Shown here: piece after piece, positions 9,660-20,600 of the stretch
Layout: the number at the start of each line of letters is the position of its first letter
How positions within the stretch are numbered: the stretch's first letter is position 1
Source: Chrysochromulina tobinii
Lineage: Eukaryota > Haptophyta > Prymnesiales > Chrysochromulinaceae
NCBI GenBank assembly: GCA_001275005.1
Contig: JWZX01003111.1
Span: forward strand, 1-39,764
Length of the DNA stretch: 39,764 nt
Reading direction: 5' to 3'
The notes under the pieces: model-generated
Databases searched by the model: none
Seen by the model: only the letters and a program-made list of their open reading frames with translations
What the model was told of the DNA's origin: nothing
Made by a program: the position numbers and the translations under genes

Positions 9660-10257
9660 CGAGGCGGAGCCACCAGAGTTGCGCCGTGAGGAACATTGCA
9701 ACACTCAGGGCATCATCGCAGACGCGGCTCCGTGGCACTCAGTGCGGCGTGCCTCGACGAAGAAGATGGCCGTAAAGGCGAAGTCCGCGTACGGGTTGAT
9801 GATGATTTTTCGCGCACGCTTTCGCCGATCGCTGAGCGTGGAGTCGGAGGAGGACCTCTCCATTTTGCCGCGCGCGTGCGAATGGTGTGCGTCGAAGAGT
9901 AAGAGTTCCTTCTGTTGAGTTGTGCCAGTCCGTTCATGCTCACGCCAATGGCCCAAAAGGCCCGCCATGCTCCCAGTGTGGAAGCATTCCATTTTCCCAC
10001 ACCACCGCGTACGCGTGATCCCATTCTTCACCGAATTCCTGACGCTCGTTTTTCGCATTGCAGGTGATGCTCTCACGGCGCGAAGCCCACCAGCGGGTCC
10101 GGCAGCGCGCTAGGTGGCGCGCGTCCGGATCCCTGCAGGCTTACTTTCGCGCACCGCGGCGCTCCTCGTTCGGTTCCAACGGTGGCCACCTCACTAACGC
10201 CTGCCGGCCGTCTCCCACCCTTGCAGTTGCGGTTGTGTTTGAGTGACTGCCGAAAGC
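9660..10257. other. Divergent promoter region, ceramide synthase / Myb gene
   Basis: About 600 bp between two divergent starts. The minus strand carries a short frame from ATG 9863 that may be leader or a missed exon of the ceramide synthase. No TATA box or repeat stands out. Confidence 0.45.
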
Positions 10258-11894
10258 ATGCCGGGGGGAGCCCATGAGAACATGCGGGGCTGGAGTCCCG
10301 AGGAGGACGGGCTTTTGCTCGACCTGATCCAGGTGCACAGCCGCATCACCCCCCATGACAGCCCCAAGCCCCCAGATCTGGGACTACCTGCCGGCGCTTG
10401 GTTTTTTCCAATGGGGGTCTGGGCCTGTCTCACTCCCGTCCGAACCGAATCCTCCCGCGGTCGCAGAAATCGGGCAAGCGCTGGAAACTGATCGCCGAGG
10501 CGCTAGTCGATCACACGTCGGGCCACGAGCGCACCCCCGCGATGGTGCGCAACCGCTACCTGCGCATCGAGCGCGGCCGAGAGCTGACAGAGCAAGGGAA
10601 ATCGAAAAACCGCTGCGGCCAGTGCGGCCAGCTCAAGCGCGGGCACGTGTGTCAGGCGCCGCGTGCGCTCGTGAGCACCTCCTACCAGGCGCAAGAGGCG
10701 CAGCACGAGGTCCATCGGTTGCGCGTTGGCGACCCCTTTGGCGCCGGCATCAACATCGGCAGCGCCGGTGGCCTCAACATCGGCAGCGGCGGCGGCCTCA
10801 ACATGGTGGCCATCGGCCAGCATGTGGCGCCGAATGACCCCACGTATGGCGTGCCCACCTTGATGGTCACGGCTGCGCCACAGGCTCATCACTGGGGGAT
10901 CGGAGGGGTGGTGCCCTCTAACGCGAACCCTGCGTCAGCGGCGCCCGCCGCGGCGCCCGACTCGGCAGCCTTCGGTCCCCCGATGCTGCGTCCTCAGGAG
11001 TCGATGGATCTGCTCGCATTCGTGGCTGAGCACGCCACGCAGCCCGCGCAGAAGACCGAGGTGCCCTCGATCGACGACGACGAGCTTCCGAGCATGGGGT
11101 TGAGCGGCGAGCTCCCGCCTGCCCCCGCAGCACCTGCCCCAGCAGGCGGAGGTCACTTTGGAAGCGCCGCCACCGCCGGCGGCATCAGCCTGAGCTTCGG
11201 CGGTGGCGGTGTGGGCTTCGGCGGCATGGGCGGCGGCACGATCTCATTCGACGCGGGCGGCGTGGGCGGCAGGGGTGCCCAGCCGCCCTACGTGGGCGCC
11301 GGCGTTTGGCGCGCGAGCTCGGGTTCGTTTGGGCTGGGCGCGCCTGTTCTCAGCACGACGCCCTCTCTCTCGGGAGCCTCGCCGCTGCCGATGGCGCCCG
11401 GCGGCCTCGCTGCCGCCCTCTCGCCGGCGGGGATGGCTGCCGCGGGCTCGCTCGCGGCGCACCCCGGGGTGCCGACCGCTTTTGGCGGCGGTGGCACGTA
11501 CGTCGATATCGGGCTGCAGCTGCAGCATGATGTGCAACAGCTGCAGCAGATGCAGCTGCAGCTGCAGCAGCAGCAGCTGCAGCAGCAGCAGCTGCTGCTG
11601 CCTCCGCTTCAGCCTCCGCAGCAGCCTCCGCAGCAGCCTCCGCAGCAGTTCGTGAAGAGTGCTGTAGGCTCTGCCACAGATGAGACGCATTATGTGCCCT
11701 CGTCGGCGCCATCAAACTCAAGCGAAGACGCGACATCGCCTGAAGGTGCCTATGTGTGCACTGGCGGCGTGGCAGCGGCTATGCTACATGCAGGCAGCCT
11801 GCCCGCGGCCGGCAGCTTCAAGGGTGAGCTCGTCGGGAGCACGGACAGCTTGTCGACCTCGAGCAACTCCTCTGTCAGCAACGTCGAGGTATGA
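10258..11894 (+). CDS. Myb/SANT-domain transcription regulator, two exons
   Basis: Exons 10258-10332 and 10467-11894 join through a 134-bp phase-0 intron (CAG|GTGCAC ... TCGCAG|AAATCG), giving 500 aa. The splice restores one Myb repeat: GWSPEEDGLLLDLIQ from exon 1 continues into KSGKRWKLIAEALVDH, with RTPAMVRNRYLRI as recognition helix. Next comes a CxxC...H.C cluster (RCGQCGQLKRGHVC) that could bind zinc. The remaining 400 residues are low complexity: glycine-rich repeats (GLNIGSGGG), polyglutamine (about 11510-11600) and QPPQ repeats, typical of activation regions. A single Myb repeat is usually seen in protist regulators or telomere/chromatin proteins. Target genes cannot be inferred. Confidence 0.85.
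11510..11650 (+). repeat. CAG/CTG-rich and CAGCCTCCG repeats in Myb gene
   Basis: An imperfect glutamine-codon tract with leucine codons (CAGCTGCAG pattern) is followed by three to four copies of a 12-bp CCTCCGCAGCAG unit encoding QPPQ. It is coding and in frame, in the probable activation region. Confidence 0.85.
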
Positions 11895-12523
11895 ATGCCG
11901 TCCAGGAGTGATCACCGTCCACGAGTGATCGCCGTCGCGTCGCTCGCTGACAGATCACCTGAGCCTCGCCCGCTCCCGAACGCGGTCCGTGTGACCGCCC
12001 GAGGATCCCCCGGCTGCCCTGTTTGATGCGGGAGGGGACGTCACTGCGGGTTGGGTGGGGTCAGTCGTCCTCTTGTGAGCGTGCAGTCGAAAGCATGCTA
12101 CATGCTACGTCGAAGGCAAGTCATCAGGGCTCGAGAACAGGTCCATGGGTGGAGGGAGTCATGGGCGGATGCACATGGAGTCATGGGGGTAGAATGGGAT
12201 CACATGGGTGGAGTCGTCGTGGGTAAGGGTATGCGCAATCGGCAATGCCGCCGGCCGTTGGTTAACGCGCCAGAGCAAGGCAGCAGGCTCTGCGAGACCG
12301 CTAGCGAGCTCGTGCGGACGCGCGCGAGACGCGACTTATGTATGCAATATTATGATTATTATACATAAGTCGCAATACACATCGCACGAAACGATGGAGG
12401 CTATCGATTTACTAGCGTAGCGATCACGTGATCCTGATCGCCGATCCGTTCATCCCCTCATATTAAGCATCGCGCCGCGCCGGCGATCGCGTTTTAGTGC
12501 GGTGGGATAACTGCGCACGGGTG
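11895..12523. other. Convergent intergenic region with hairpin
   Basis: This lies between the Myb gene (+) and the glycosyltransferase (-). It holds a 13-bp perfect hairpin (12331-12373), the palindrome GATCACGTGATC (12423-12434) and a copy of the ATCCCCTCATATTA motif (about 12454). GTGGAG/CATGGGT-type short repeats occur at 12140-12220. I see no gene. Confidence 0.5.
12331..12373. repeat. 13-bp perfect stem-loop
   Basis: GCGACTTATGTAT (12331-12343) and its exact complement ATACATAAGTCGC (12361-12373) flank a 17-nt AT-rich loop. The loop contains CAATATTAT, one base away from the NANTATTAC nonamer found at rolling-circle origins of CRESS-type replicons. It could also be a polyadenylation or transcript-end hairpin, or the relic of a small element. 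Confidence 0.65.
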
Positions 12524-14059
12524 TCATGATCTCCGTCGACTGTCCGCTGGCGCTGCATGACGCGGCGTGTAGTCGCGACTCCTTCTGCTTCTCATCTGGC
12601 CTCGCATCTGGCCATCCCAGCAGTGCTCCGGCAGCTTCGGCTCGTACAAGCGGGTGAAGTTGCACCGCCCCCCCGAGCTGCTCCGGTGCGCCCCTTTGCT
12701 CTCCCAGCACTCGCACTTGGTACAGCCCATGTCCGGTACGCCCCCGCCGTTGGTCGCGTTGTCGTACGCGGACGAGGGCGGCAATTGCAGGTCGAGGGCG
12801 CAAGCCTGCTGGCCACGCGCGTGTGCACACTGGCCGGGTGGGCAGGGTGGCCCCGCACACTGCAGCCGCATGTGCACGTACGGTGCGCGCCGCCAGAGCC
12901 GCTCGGTGCGCCCTGTGAGCCATGCGAGCTGATCCCAAGGCACTCGGTGCGCGATGAGGAGACGGCGCAGATCACAAACCTCCACAAACGCATCGGCCCA
13001 CGCAAGATATTTCGGCAGAGCCACGTAGCGAAGGGTAGGATGGGCGCTCAGCCAGTAGCCGAGGTTGACGTCCTGGGGCACGCGCTCTAGGGCATGCGCG
13101 GCCCGTTTGCTGCCACCGCCGCCGACGCTACTGCCGCCCTCGGCGCCGGCGTCGGCGCCGGCGCCGCTGACGCCGCTGCTGTCGCCGCCAGCACTGCCAC
13201 CCACGTCCGCGCTCACCACATCGCCCGCTCCGGCGAGACGAGCTGCCCTGGCGGTGTCGCTCTGAAAGCGCTCCGAGCGCACGAGCCAGCGCACCACCGG
13301 CGCCGAGAGCATCACCAACGGCCCTTTGGTGAACGCAAAGGGACCGACACACCGCTCCTGGCCCGGCGAGGCGCTCGCTGCCTCACGATCCACACCCTTG
13401 CCATTTGGCTTTGGCAGCCAGCCTGCTCCGGTCGGGCTGCAGTTCCGGTAGGACGCCTGCGCGCCGAAGAGTGCGCCGCGCATCGACCGCCAGTAGGCCG
13501 TCGCCATCATTTTCTCGGTGCGCCAGCTGTAATAATCGAATCGGCCAGCGTACCACGCATCCCTGCCCGAGAGCGACGGCGAGTGAAGTAGCGTCCATGC
13601 GTACGTGAGGAGCGCGTGCGGCTGGACGAAGACGTCGTCGTCGGCGAGCGCGATCGCGGGCTCCAGCTGCGTCGACGCGTAGCGCACAAAGTGCATCGTC
13701 TTCGCATACAGTGAATATGTCGAGTAGGTTGCCACCGTTCCTCTCACGCGCCGAGAGCCGGTTTGCTTGGATTGCCGCTGTTCTTCCACAGCGGTCGACA
13801 GCACATCAGGGCGACCAGCGTCCTCGGCACCATTGCCAACCACAAACAGCACGCGTGCCGCGCCAGCGTGCGGACCGGAGCGCAACGCTCGAAGCCAAGT
13901 ACACCGCAGCGCATCGCGTCGTCCAATCAAGGCGCTTACAAGCCCGATGAGCAAATACGGTGCGGTTGGCCGCGGCGGAGGCTGCAACGCCCGCTCATGG
14001 GGCGGTTCGGTCCGGCGAGTCAGCATCTTGGGCAACGTGTCGATCGGGTCGATCGACAT
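12524..14059 (-). CDS. GT31-type (beta-1,3-galactosyltransferase-like) glycosyltransferase
   Basis: About 511 aa from ATG 14059 (ATG 14026 is an alternative with better context). The Galactosyl_T family start is visible as YLLIGLVSA then RRDALRCTWL. It is followed by RVLFVVGNG, the stretch TYSLYAKTMHFVRYA, and the metal-binding triple aspartate in ALADDDVFV (140-142). Family members move a sugar from UDP-hexose to an acceptor in the Golgi. No N-terminal membrane anchor precedes the domain, so a short upstream exon may be missing, or the protein is unusual. A Ser/Gly-rich insert follows the core, and the C-terminus is cysteine-rich (about 10 Cys in 90 residues), possibly a disulphide-bonded module. 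The open frame runs on upstream to 14641 but overlaps the reductase gene, so I did not use it. Acceptor unknown. Confidence 0.75.
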   Translation of the reverse strand: MSIDPIDTLPKMLTRRTEPPHERALQPPPRPTAPYLLIGLVSALIGRRDALRCTWLRALRSGPHAGAARVLFVVGNGAEDAGRPDVLSTAVEEQRQSKQTGSRRVRGTVATYSTYSLYAKTMHFVRYASTQLEPAIALADDDVFVQPHALLTYAWTLLHSPSLSGRDAWYAGRFDYYSWRTEKMMATAYWRSMRGALFGAQASYRNCSPTGAGWLPKPNGKGVDREAASASPGQERCVGPFAFTKGPLVMLSAPVVRWLVRSERFQSDTARAARLAGAGDVVSADVGGSAGGDSSGVSGAGADAGAEGGSSVGGGGSKRAAHALERVPQDVNLGYWLSAHPTLRYVALPKYLAWADAFVEVCDLRRLLIAHRVPWDQLAWLTGRTERLWRRAPYVHMRLQCAGPPCPPGQCAHARGQQACALDLQLPPSSAYDNATNGGGVPDMGCTKCECWESKGAHRSSSGGRCNFTRLYEPKLPEHCWDGQMRGQMRSRRSRDYTPRHAAPADSRRRS

Positions 14060-14233
14060 CGGTACGATGCGGCTTCGATTCGACTTGGAACTAATTGTGG
14101 GCCGCCAGCCCCCCTTACGAAGTTCCCCCACAGTCTTCTGTGGAATCGGCTCGTCTCTGCATTTTGTCGATTTTGAAGAAGTTTCAAGGAAACATCCGCA
14201 TCGCGACTGCCGCTCGCGCGGCGCTTGCCCCGA

Positions 14234-15289
14234 ATGGAGGCTTTCTTGTTCGCTCTCTTGCAACCCGCGGCGCTCGTCGTGCAGTCGGGCGGCCGCTCGC
14301 TCGGCACGCTCAAGGTCAGTGACGTGGGCCTGGGCACCCTCAACCTCCCATTGGGAGACGAGAAGCCACCGGCGGCTGCTGAGGCGCTGGCCGCTGCCAT
14401 CGGTGCCGGATGCAACTTTGTAGACACGGCGGAGGCCTACGGATTTGGCGTGTCCGAGCGACAGACGCGTTGGGCTGCGGAGCAGGCTGGCGTCAAGATC
14501 GGATGCGGGAAGGGTGAGCTGCAGGTTGCAACGAAATTCGCTCCTGTGCCCTGGCGCCCCGGTGCGGAGTCGGTCGTTGAGGCATGCCGGCAGAGTGCGG
14601 AGCGCCTCGGCGTTAAGACGATTCCTTTGTACCAGATTCACTTCCCTGACATCATACAGCCGTTCTCGGCGTTAGGGTTGAGTCGTCGCAAGGACGAGGA
14701 GTACTGGATGGGGTTGGCGAGGTGCTATGAGGAGGGCCTCGCAGCCAATGTTGCAGTCTGCAACTACGGGCCAACCATGGTCACACGCGTGCACGAGTTC
14801 CTCGCCAAGCGCAACATTCCACTCGCAAGCAACCAAATCAACTTCTCGCTCCTCTATCGCAAGGCGTCGGCGGCTACGGTGGAGCGCTGCGCCGAGCTCG
14901 ACGTGCCAGTGATCGCTTACTTCCCACTCGCCAACGGCCTCCTCGCGGGCCGGTACGACGCCGACAGCATGCCCAGGTTCCCAAAGTCGCTGACGATGAA
15001 GAAGTATGTGGTCGGCGGTACCGAAGGGTACGGCGCGGGCTACCTGCCCCTCCTCACGGAGCTACGGCGCGTAGCGGCTGCTAGGGGTAAGACGGTCGCT
15101 CAGGTGAGCCTCAACTGGTGCGTGTGCAAGGGTGCCATCCCCATTCCCGGAGCGCGTGATGGCGCGATGGCGTCCGACAATCTCGGCTCGATGGGATGGC
15201 GCCTGGACGACGCCGAGGTGCGCGCGCTGGAACGGGCGGCGGATGCGATCGGCTTCGAGTTCTCGTCCGGAGGGTTCAAGCTTGAGTAG
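14234..15289 (+). CDS. Aldo/keto reductase, probably plastid-type
   Basis: A 351-aa NADPH-dependent oxidoreductase of the AKR superfamily. The catalytic tetrad is intact: D64 and Y69 in VDTAEAYGFG, K101 in ATKFAP, and H136 in YQIHFPD. NQINFSLLYR and VAVCNYG match the plant/algal plastid group that includes pyridoxal-reductase-like enzymes, and the late motif PIPGARD binds the cofactor. The first 20 residues (MEAFLFALLQPAALVVQ) are hydrophobic and may be a targeting leader. The ATG at 14234 is the first in frame. The gene starts 174 bp from the glycosyltransferase start, head to head, and its stop is only 98 bp before the next plus-strand start. Physiological substrate not decided. Confidence 0.9.
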   Translation: MEAFLFALLQPAALVVQSGGRSLGTLKVSDVGLGTLNLPLGDEKPPAAAEALAAAIGAGCNFVDTAEAYGFGVSERQTRWAAEQAGVKIGCGKGELQVATKFAPVPWRPGAESVVEACRQSAERLGVKTIPLYQIHFPDIIQPFSALGLSRRKDEEYWMGLARCYEEGLAANVAVCNYGPTMVTRVHEFLAKRNIPLASNQINFSLLYRKASAATVERCAELDVPVIAYFPLANGLLAGRYDADSMPRFPKSLTMKKYVVGGTEGYGAGYLPLLTELRRVAAARGKTVAQVSLNWCVCKGAIPIPGARDGAMASDNLGSMGWRLDDAEVRALERAADAIGFEFSSGGFKLE

Positions 15290-15387
15290 TGTGTCAAGGA
15301 CAGCAGGGCGACCCGATTGACAGCTATTCAATTCACAGCCATGTTTTATTCAATTCACAGCTTTAGGCGTTTCCCCTCGGAGCAAGC

Positions 15388-16899
15388 ATGCGAATGACAC
15401 CCAAGTCACGCAAGACGGCGTCGCTGCCGTCGCTTGACCGGTCATCCACGGCGGCGTCGACGACCAATACGCCGACCTCCGCCGGTCAACACGTCCTGCA
15501 ATGGTTGCCGCCGCAGCTGCTGAAGGAGGACGCGCGGCTGAAGCAGGCCACAAGCGCGGTCAACTCGGTGATCATGGCATCCTGGCTGTCGGAATTCGAT
15601 TCGCAGAGCGCGATGAAGAGCCCCGCGCTCTTCATCGAGATGCAGCTGCGGCAGGCGATTGCGGCCACCTCGGGCGGGCGCCGTCCCGACCGCTTTCGCA
15701 CAGCGTGCGTGTGCGAGTGCCTATTGAGGCTGCCCGCCGCAGCGGGCAACTTTGCGGGCGTGCTGCAGCTGCTGCGCACGGAGCTGCTGCACGCCGTGTA
15801 CGTCAACCACGAGGACATCGAGCGTCGGCGCCGGCGCATCGACGCGCAGTCGCTGCTCGAATGCAAGACGTACTTCGACGAGGTTGCGGTGCTGCACGCG
15901 CGGATCTCCGACCTGGAAGAGCAGCTTGCAGACTGGCACCGCACGAAGCAGGAGCTCGCGCAGGACGTGGACGGGCGCAACGAGCTGCTCCGGCTCGCGC
16001 TCAACCGCTGGAACATGGTGCTCAGCACCGTCAAGTCGGAGGCCTTGCGGGAAAAGGCGGAGGTGCAGGACACCGCCAAGAAGCTCTCTGCACTCCTCGA
16101 TTCGATGCAGCAGCACTCGCGCGCGATCGACGAGCTGCAGCGGCTCTCGCTGCTCGACCCCATGAACCGGTTGCACGCGCAGGTGGGCGCGCTCGGCGCG
16201 GGCACACGCCACAAGGTGCTCGTCGCCCTCCTCGATTCGTACGGCCGAAGCACACTCGGCAAGGCAGCGGACGATGAGCGCATTGGCGTGCTGCACAAGC
16301 TCCTGAGCGGCATGGAGTTGGACGAGCGGCGAGCTCTCGTGCTGCGGTTGGCGGCCCACGAGGGGCTCGTGGGCGCCCTGCCGCCCATGCTCGCCGCCCT
16401 CTTCTCCGGGATGAGAACCGACGATGCCGAGGCTCATTTGATCGAGCAATGCCGCTGGCACGCGAGCCGCCTGCCCGAGGGCGCCAAATGGCGATTCCGT
16501 CAGGCGCTCGAGCAGCAGCTGCACGATGAGGCGGTGCCGGCCGAGCACGCAAAGAGCACGAGCACACAGGCGGGTCCTGGGCTGCGCATCTACGCCGACG
16601 CGAGCGCCCAGTGCGGCGCCAAGGACGTCAACGACCACGCAGATCTGCTGGCGGCGGTGGCGGCTGAGGTGGGTCCCGCCGCCGTTCATTCGCTGCCGCT
16701 CGCCCTAGTGGCAATGGACGACGAGTACAAGAAGGGCAGGGGCGCGTTCGATGAGCTCGCGCTGCGCCCGCTCGTCAAGGCACTCGAACTCGAGATTGCC
16801 AAGCTGCGAGGTGCGCGACGCGACAAGGCCGCCGATGCGATGCGCGCCCGCGCGGCGGCGCCCGACTCATCGCCCCCGGGGGCAGGGCATAGGCCATAG
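15388..16899 (+). CDS. Coiled-coil protein of unknown function
   Basis: A 503-aa single-exon protein with a clear ATG. Residues 1-35 are basic and Ser/Thr-rich. A helical region (about 60-130: FIEMQLRQAI, FRTACVCECLL, GVLQLLRTELLHAVYVN) precedes a coiled coil at about 165-250 (LHARISDLEEQLADWHRTK). The layout of an LRQ/LRT helical block then coiled coil is reminiscent of TSNAXIP1-like ciliary proteins, but I cannot establish homology. The second half is mostly helical without a known motif, and the last 40 residues are Ala/Pro-rich. No membrane segment or catalytic motif. With CC2D2A convergent next door, a cytoskeletal or ciliary role is possible but unproven. Confidence 0.7.
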   Translation: MRMTPKSRKTASLPSLDRSSTAASTTNTPTSAGQHVLQWLPPQLLKEDARLKQATSAVNSVIMASWLSEFDSQSAMKSPALFIEMQLRQAIAATSGGRRPDRFRTACVCECLLRLPAAAGNFAGVLQLLRTELLHAVYVNHEDIERRRRRIDAQSLLECKTYFDEVAVLHARISDLEEQLADWHRTKQELAQDVDGRNELLRLALNRWNMVLSTVKSEALREKAEVQDTAKKLSALLDSMQQHSRAIDELQRLSLLDPMNRLHAQVGALGAGTRHKVLVALLDSYGRSTLGKAADDERIGVLHKLLSGMELDERRALVLRLAAHEGLVGALPPMLAALFSGMRTDDAEAHLIEQCRWHASRLPEGAKWRFRQALEQQLHDEAVPAEHAKSTSTQAGPGLRIYADASAQCGAKDVNDHADLLAAVAAEVGPAAVHSLPLALVAMDDEYKKGRGAFDELALRPLVKALELEIAKLRGARRDKAADAMRARAAAPDSSPPGAGHRP

Positions 16900-17691
16900 T
16901 CGATACGGCGTTCGCACTCGGCGCAGTACCACATAAATGTGCGTGCAATGCGTCTCCGCTAGCTCCGAGGACCCCTGGACGCCCCGCCTCTCGCCTGATC
17001 ACTGTCGGCGGCGCACGTGTGGCGACGAGAGTGGCAGTTATTGCTTCCGCGTTAGATCCGGACAGAGGCACCCCGAGGTAACCCCGAGAGTCGCCGCCCG
17101 CGCCGGCGCGGGCGCGCCGGCCGCGATCACTCTTAACCGGCGAGCTTTGCGGCTCCCGTCCGGCCGCGGCCTCCCGGGCGGGCGCGCAGCAGGACCACAG
17201 CGCACAGGCCGTGCGGCAGGAGGAGGAGCGGCCAGCGGAGCGCCAGCGCGGCCGCCCGCACGCGCCACCCTCACACTGACAGGTGCCGCGGCCTCCGGCG
17301 GGTCGACTCATACGAATCATATATACGTCATGACTCATAGATAGTGTGGAGTCAATCGCCGTACCCGCAGTAACGTTTGAAGTACTCACCCGTTCGTAGT
17401 CGGTAGTGTATAACAGAAACACGTGCGGGCAGCCGCGCGCGCCGCCGGTCGATAATCCAAAACACACGACGCGAGAAGAGATGCGCACCGCCTTTCGCGC
17501 GCTCCCCGGCATCGCCGAGCGGACGTATGTCAACCGGCGCGCGCGAACGCGCCTCGGGCATCCCCCTCCCCTCCACATGCTTCTGGGCGTACGGCACCAC
17601 ACGAGTTACGTCACCGGTCCTCCGCGCCAAAGAACATGCCCTAAACATGCGAGCGCGACAATGAGCGCCATGGCGAGCGCCGCCCCTCCCA
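16900..17691. other. Convergent 3' intergenic region
   Basis: Nearly 800 bp between the stop codons of the coiled-coil gene (+) and CC2D2A (-). 17080-17290 is extremely GC-rich, and 17310-17345 is AT-rich with two GACTCAT copies. No gene recognised. Confidence 0.5.
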
Positions 17692-20600
17692 TCAGTCAGT
17701 CTGCCCCGGGGTGCGCTTGTCCTTGAGCGCGGCAGCGTACACCCACACGCTCGTCACGTTGTTAGGGTACGCGTGCACGTACGCGGCGATGGCAAACTGG
17801 ATCTTGGGACCATCGACCAGGTAGAGTCGCGTATGTTGGAGCTGCTGGATAAGTGCATCAAGGTCGGGCGCCGGGTTCTCCGGGTTGGTGTCCAGCGGCG
17901 CGGCCAGAGACGTGTTCAGCGGGAAGCCTTGGAGCCCGAAGGTGGCCATCACCTTCTCGAGCTTGTCGTCGTGCACCGCCTGCGAGATCTCTGCGCCGCC
18001 GCTCGCCGCCGCTTCGAAGCGCTTGAGGATCTCCTTGAGGGTTCGCGAGACAGAGCTGTTCCAGTCGGTGGGCCGATGGCCGCGCGCGTCCTCGAACTCC
18101 TTGCGCAGTCGCTCCTCAACCTCGGACTCGAGATTAGCGCGGTACTCCTCGGCGGTGCGACGGTACTCGAGTTGGTCGGGCACCTGGAGCGACTGCAGCG
18201 TCTTTGGCGCTTTGAAGCCCCTGGCAAGGCTGGTCGCGACGCCCTCGGGGGCGAAGAAGGGCTTCCAGCACTTTGGATCGTTGAAGATCCAGGACATCTC
18301 GGCGGGGCGCTCAAACAGCTGGATGTTGGCCCACAGGTTGTTGTCGTCAAAGACACAGCCGACGGTGAGCAGGGGACATGCCGAGAGAGGCTCGGTGCGC
18401 GCCCCACGCGGGTCCGGGTCGCGCGCGTACACCATGTTTCGGTTCGCGTCCCACAGCTTGATGTCGGGCCCGTCCCGCGTGAGCACGTAATACACCTCGC
18501 CTTCGGGCATCTGATCGCCGATGACCACGTACGCCTTCTTGCCGATGCCGAGGAACAGGTTGCACAGCAGCAGCGCGTGCTCTTCGGTGTCGCCCGCGCA
18601 CAGGTCGAGGAAGGAGCGCGTCGTGTTCCACACGTCGAGCGCCACGCCGAGCGCCGAGTCGTCCAAAAATGGGATGCAGCTGACGAAGCGGAGCAGGGTG
18701 CGCTCATCACGGGGGAGCAGGTCGGCTGCCGGCGGCGGCTGCGGGCGCACGAAGCGGCACACGAGCGCCTTCTCCCCGGTGGCCGTGGGGGCGAAGACGG
18801 TGATCGGTCGCTCGCGATGGCGCGCGGCCGGCGGGGTGAGCCGCTTGCAATCCTTGCTCCAGTTGATCGAGAAGTCGCCCATCTCCTGGTCCGCTCGAGA
18901 GAAGCGCGGAGGCGATTTCTCGACGAGCTTGGGCAGCAGGGGGTTGATGGTGACGAAGAGCTGGAGCGCGGCGTTGGGCACGAGCTTGCGCGAGCTCGAG
19001 CGCGCGTCCTTGACGTAGCCGAGCAAGATCGGCGGCAGATCGAGGGAGAAGACCCCCTTGACCTCGCCCGCGCGGTACAGGCTCGCAAACGGCAGCGTGA
19101 ACGAGCCGAGCCAGCGCTGCTCCTCGCGCAGTGTGCGCACGCTCGTGTCGCGAGGGTCGCTCGAGACACCTTCGGAGCGGTCGAAAAGGTTGAAGGTCAC
19201 GTCCGCCTTCAGGTTGAGCACCGCCGACTGGTCGAACGTCTCGCCCGCAGGCAGCGTGAGCGGGAAGGAGAAGCGCTGGTTGAACATGGGCGATGAGCCC
19301 GCCTTGACGTCGGTGCGCATAGTGCGGCCCTGGAAGGCGATCTCGACGAACAGCCGAGTGCGGTTTGCGTCGGCCGCCGAGCCGGCTCGTATTGGCAGGT
19401 CCACGCCCTGCTGGACAGCGACCTCGACTGTGCGCGGCACGTCCTTCGCGACGTCGCCGGGCTTGCGCTTCATCGGCATCGGGCGCAGCTTGCGATGGGA
19501 GGCGAAGGCCTTCTCGAGAATCTCGTTCAGATTGAACTTGAAGAATTCGACCTCGCGCAGCGGCTCGCGCACCACGTCTTTGGTCGTGAGCACGAATAGG
19601 TTGCCCGTCTTGGCGCGTTGCTGGCGCGCGACGACGCCCTTGGCCCACGAGCGTACGCGGTTCTTGTGCTTCGTCTGGTCCTCAAGCACTTCCTCCTCCT
19701 CGCGCGCACTCGCGCTCGTCGCGAGGCCGGTGAGAAGGTCTCGCTGCGCTGCCGACATCTCGGCATCCCGGAGAGGCACCCCACGCTCGGTCTGTGAGAG
19801 AAGGAGCCAATCGCCCGGCCGGTCGCGCCGGATCTGGAGGAGCTGCAACCGGTCCGAGAGGAACCAATCTTTGACCAGCTGCAGCTCCTTGGCGAACCGG
19901 AAGGCGCGGAAGCCGCGCGCGCGCGCGCCGCCGCGCGAGAGCAACGCGAAGAGCGGCACGTCCGACGGCGCGTTTGGGTCGAGGTCCTCAGCGCGGACGT
20001 GCTCGCGCACACGCATCATGTCAAGGGACCCAAACGCGCTGCCGGTGTCGCCGCGGGCCACTGAGGCCGTGTACGAGGCCGACGGCACCGACGGTGAGCC
20101 CGCGCGCGCGGGTGGGGTGGCCCAGGCCACGGAGACATTGACCTGGCCGCACAGGCATCGAATGGGATGCAAGGCCACCTCGCCCTCGTGCCGGGGCTTC
20201 TCATCCGGCGCGCGCTTCGTCTCGCCAAAGGGGCGCTCCGACGCAAACGAGTATTGCTCCCAGCGCGGTGCGGCGGGCGAGGCGGCGGCGGGCACAGCGA
20301 GGAAGACTTCAGAGAGCAGCGAGTCTGCAAAGCCCGACCACTTGCGCTGCCAGAGCTGTAGCGAGAGCGTACGTGGCGCCTGGAGCATCTGCAGCTGCAC
20401 GCACGTGTTGAAGCGGCAGCAAAAGTCGAGCGGGTGGATGAGCGTCGACTCCGTCTGCCCGACAACCCGCCCGTCGACGAGGAGCACAGCATACAGCTCC
20501 ACCCGCGACGCGGCCTCGAGCCGCCGACGCTCGTCGAGGGGTAGTAGGACGTAGTCGGATGCTGGCGACTCCTCGGTATACACGGGCACTAGGGTGCGCT

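Noticed and set aside
9705-9863. First exon of ceramide synthase
   Set aside because: A hydrophobic frame is present, but I could not find a donor and acceptor that join it in phase, so I only mention it.
14060-14641. N-terminal extension of the GT31 frame
   Set aside because: It runs antisense through the well-supported aldo/keto reductase and shows no domain; GC-rich DNA keeps such frames open.
17030-17340. GC-rich palindromic sequence as a possible RNA gene
   Set aside because: No tRNA or snRNA fold signature could be traced; it is most likely base-composition bias.
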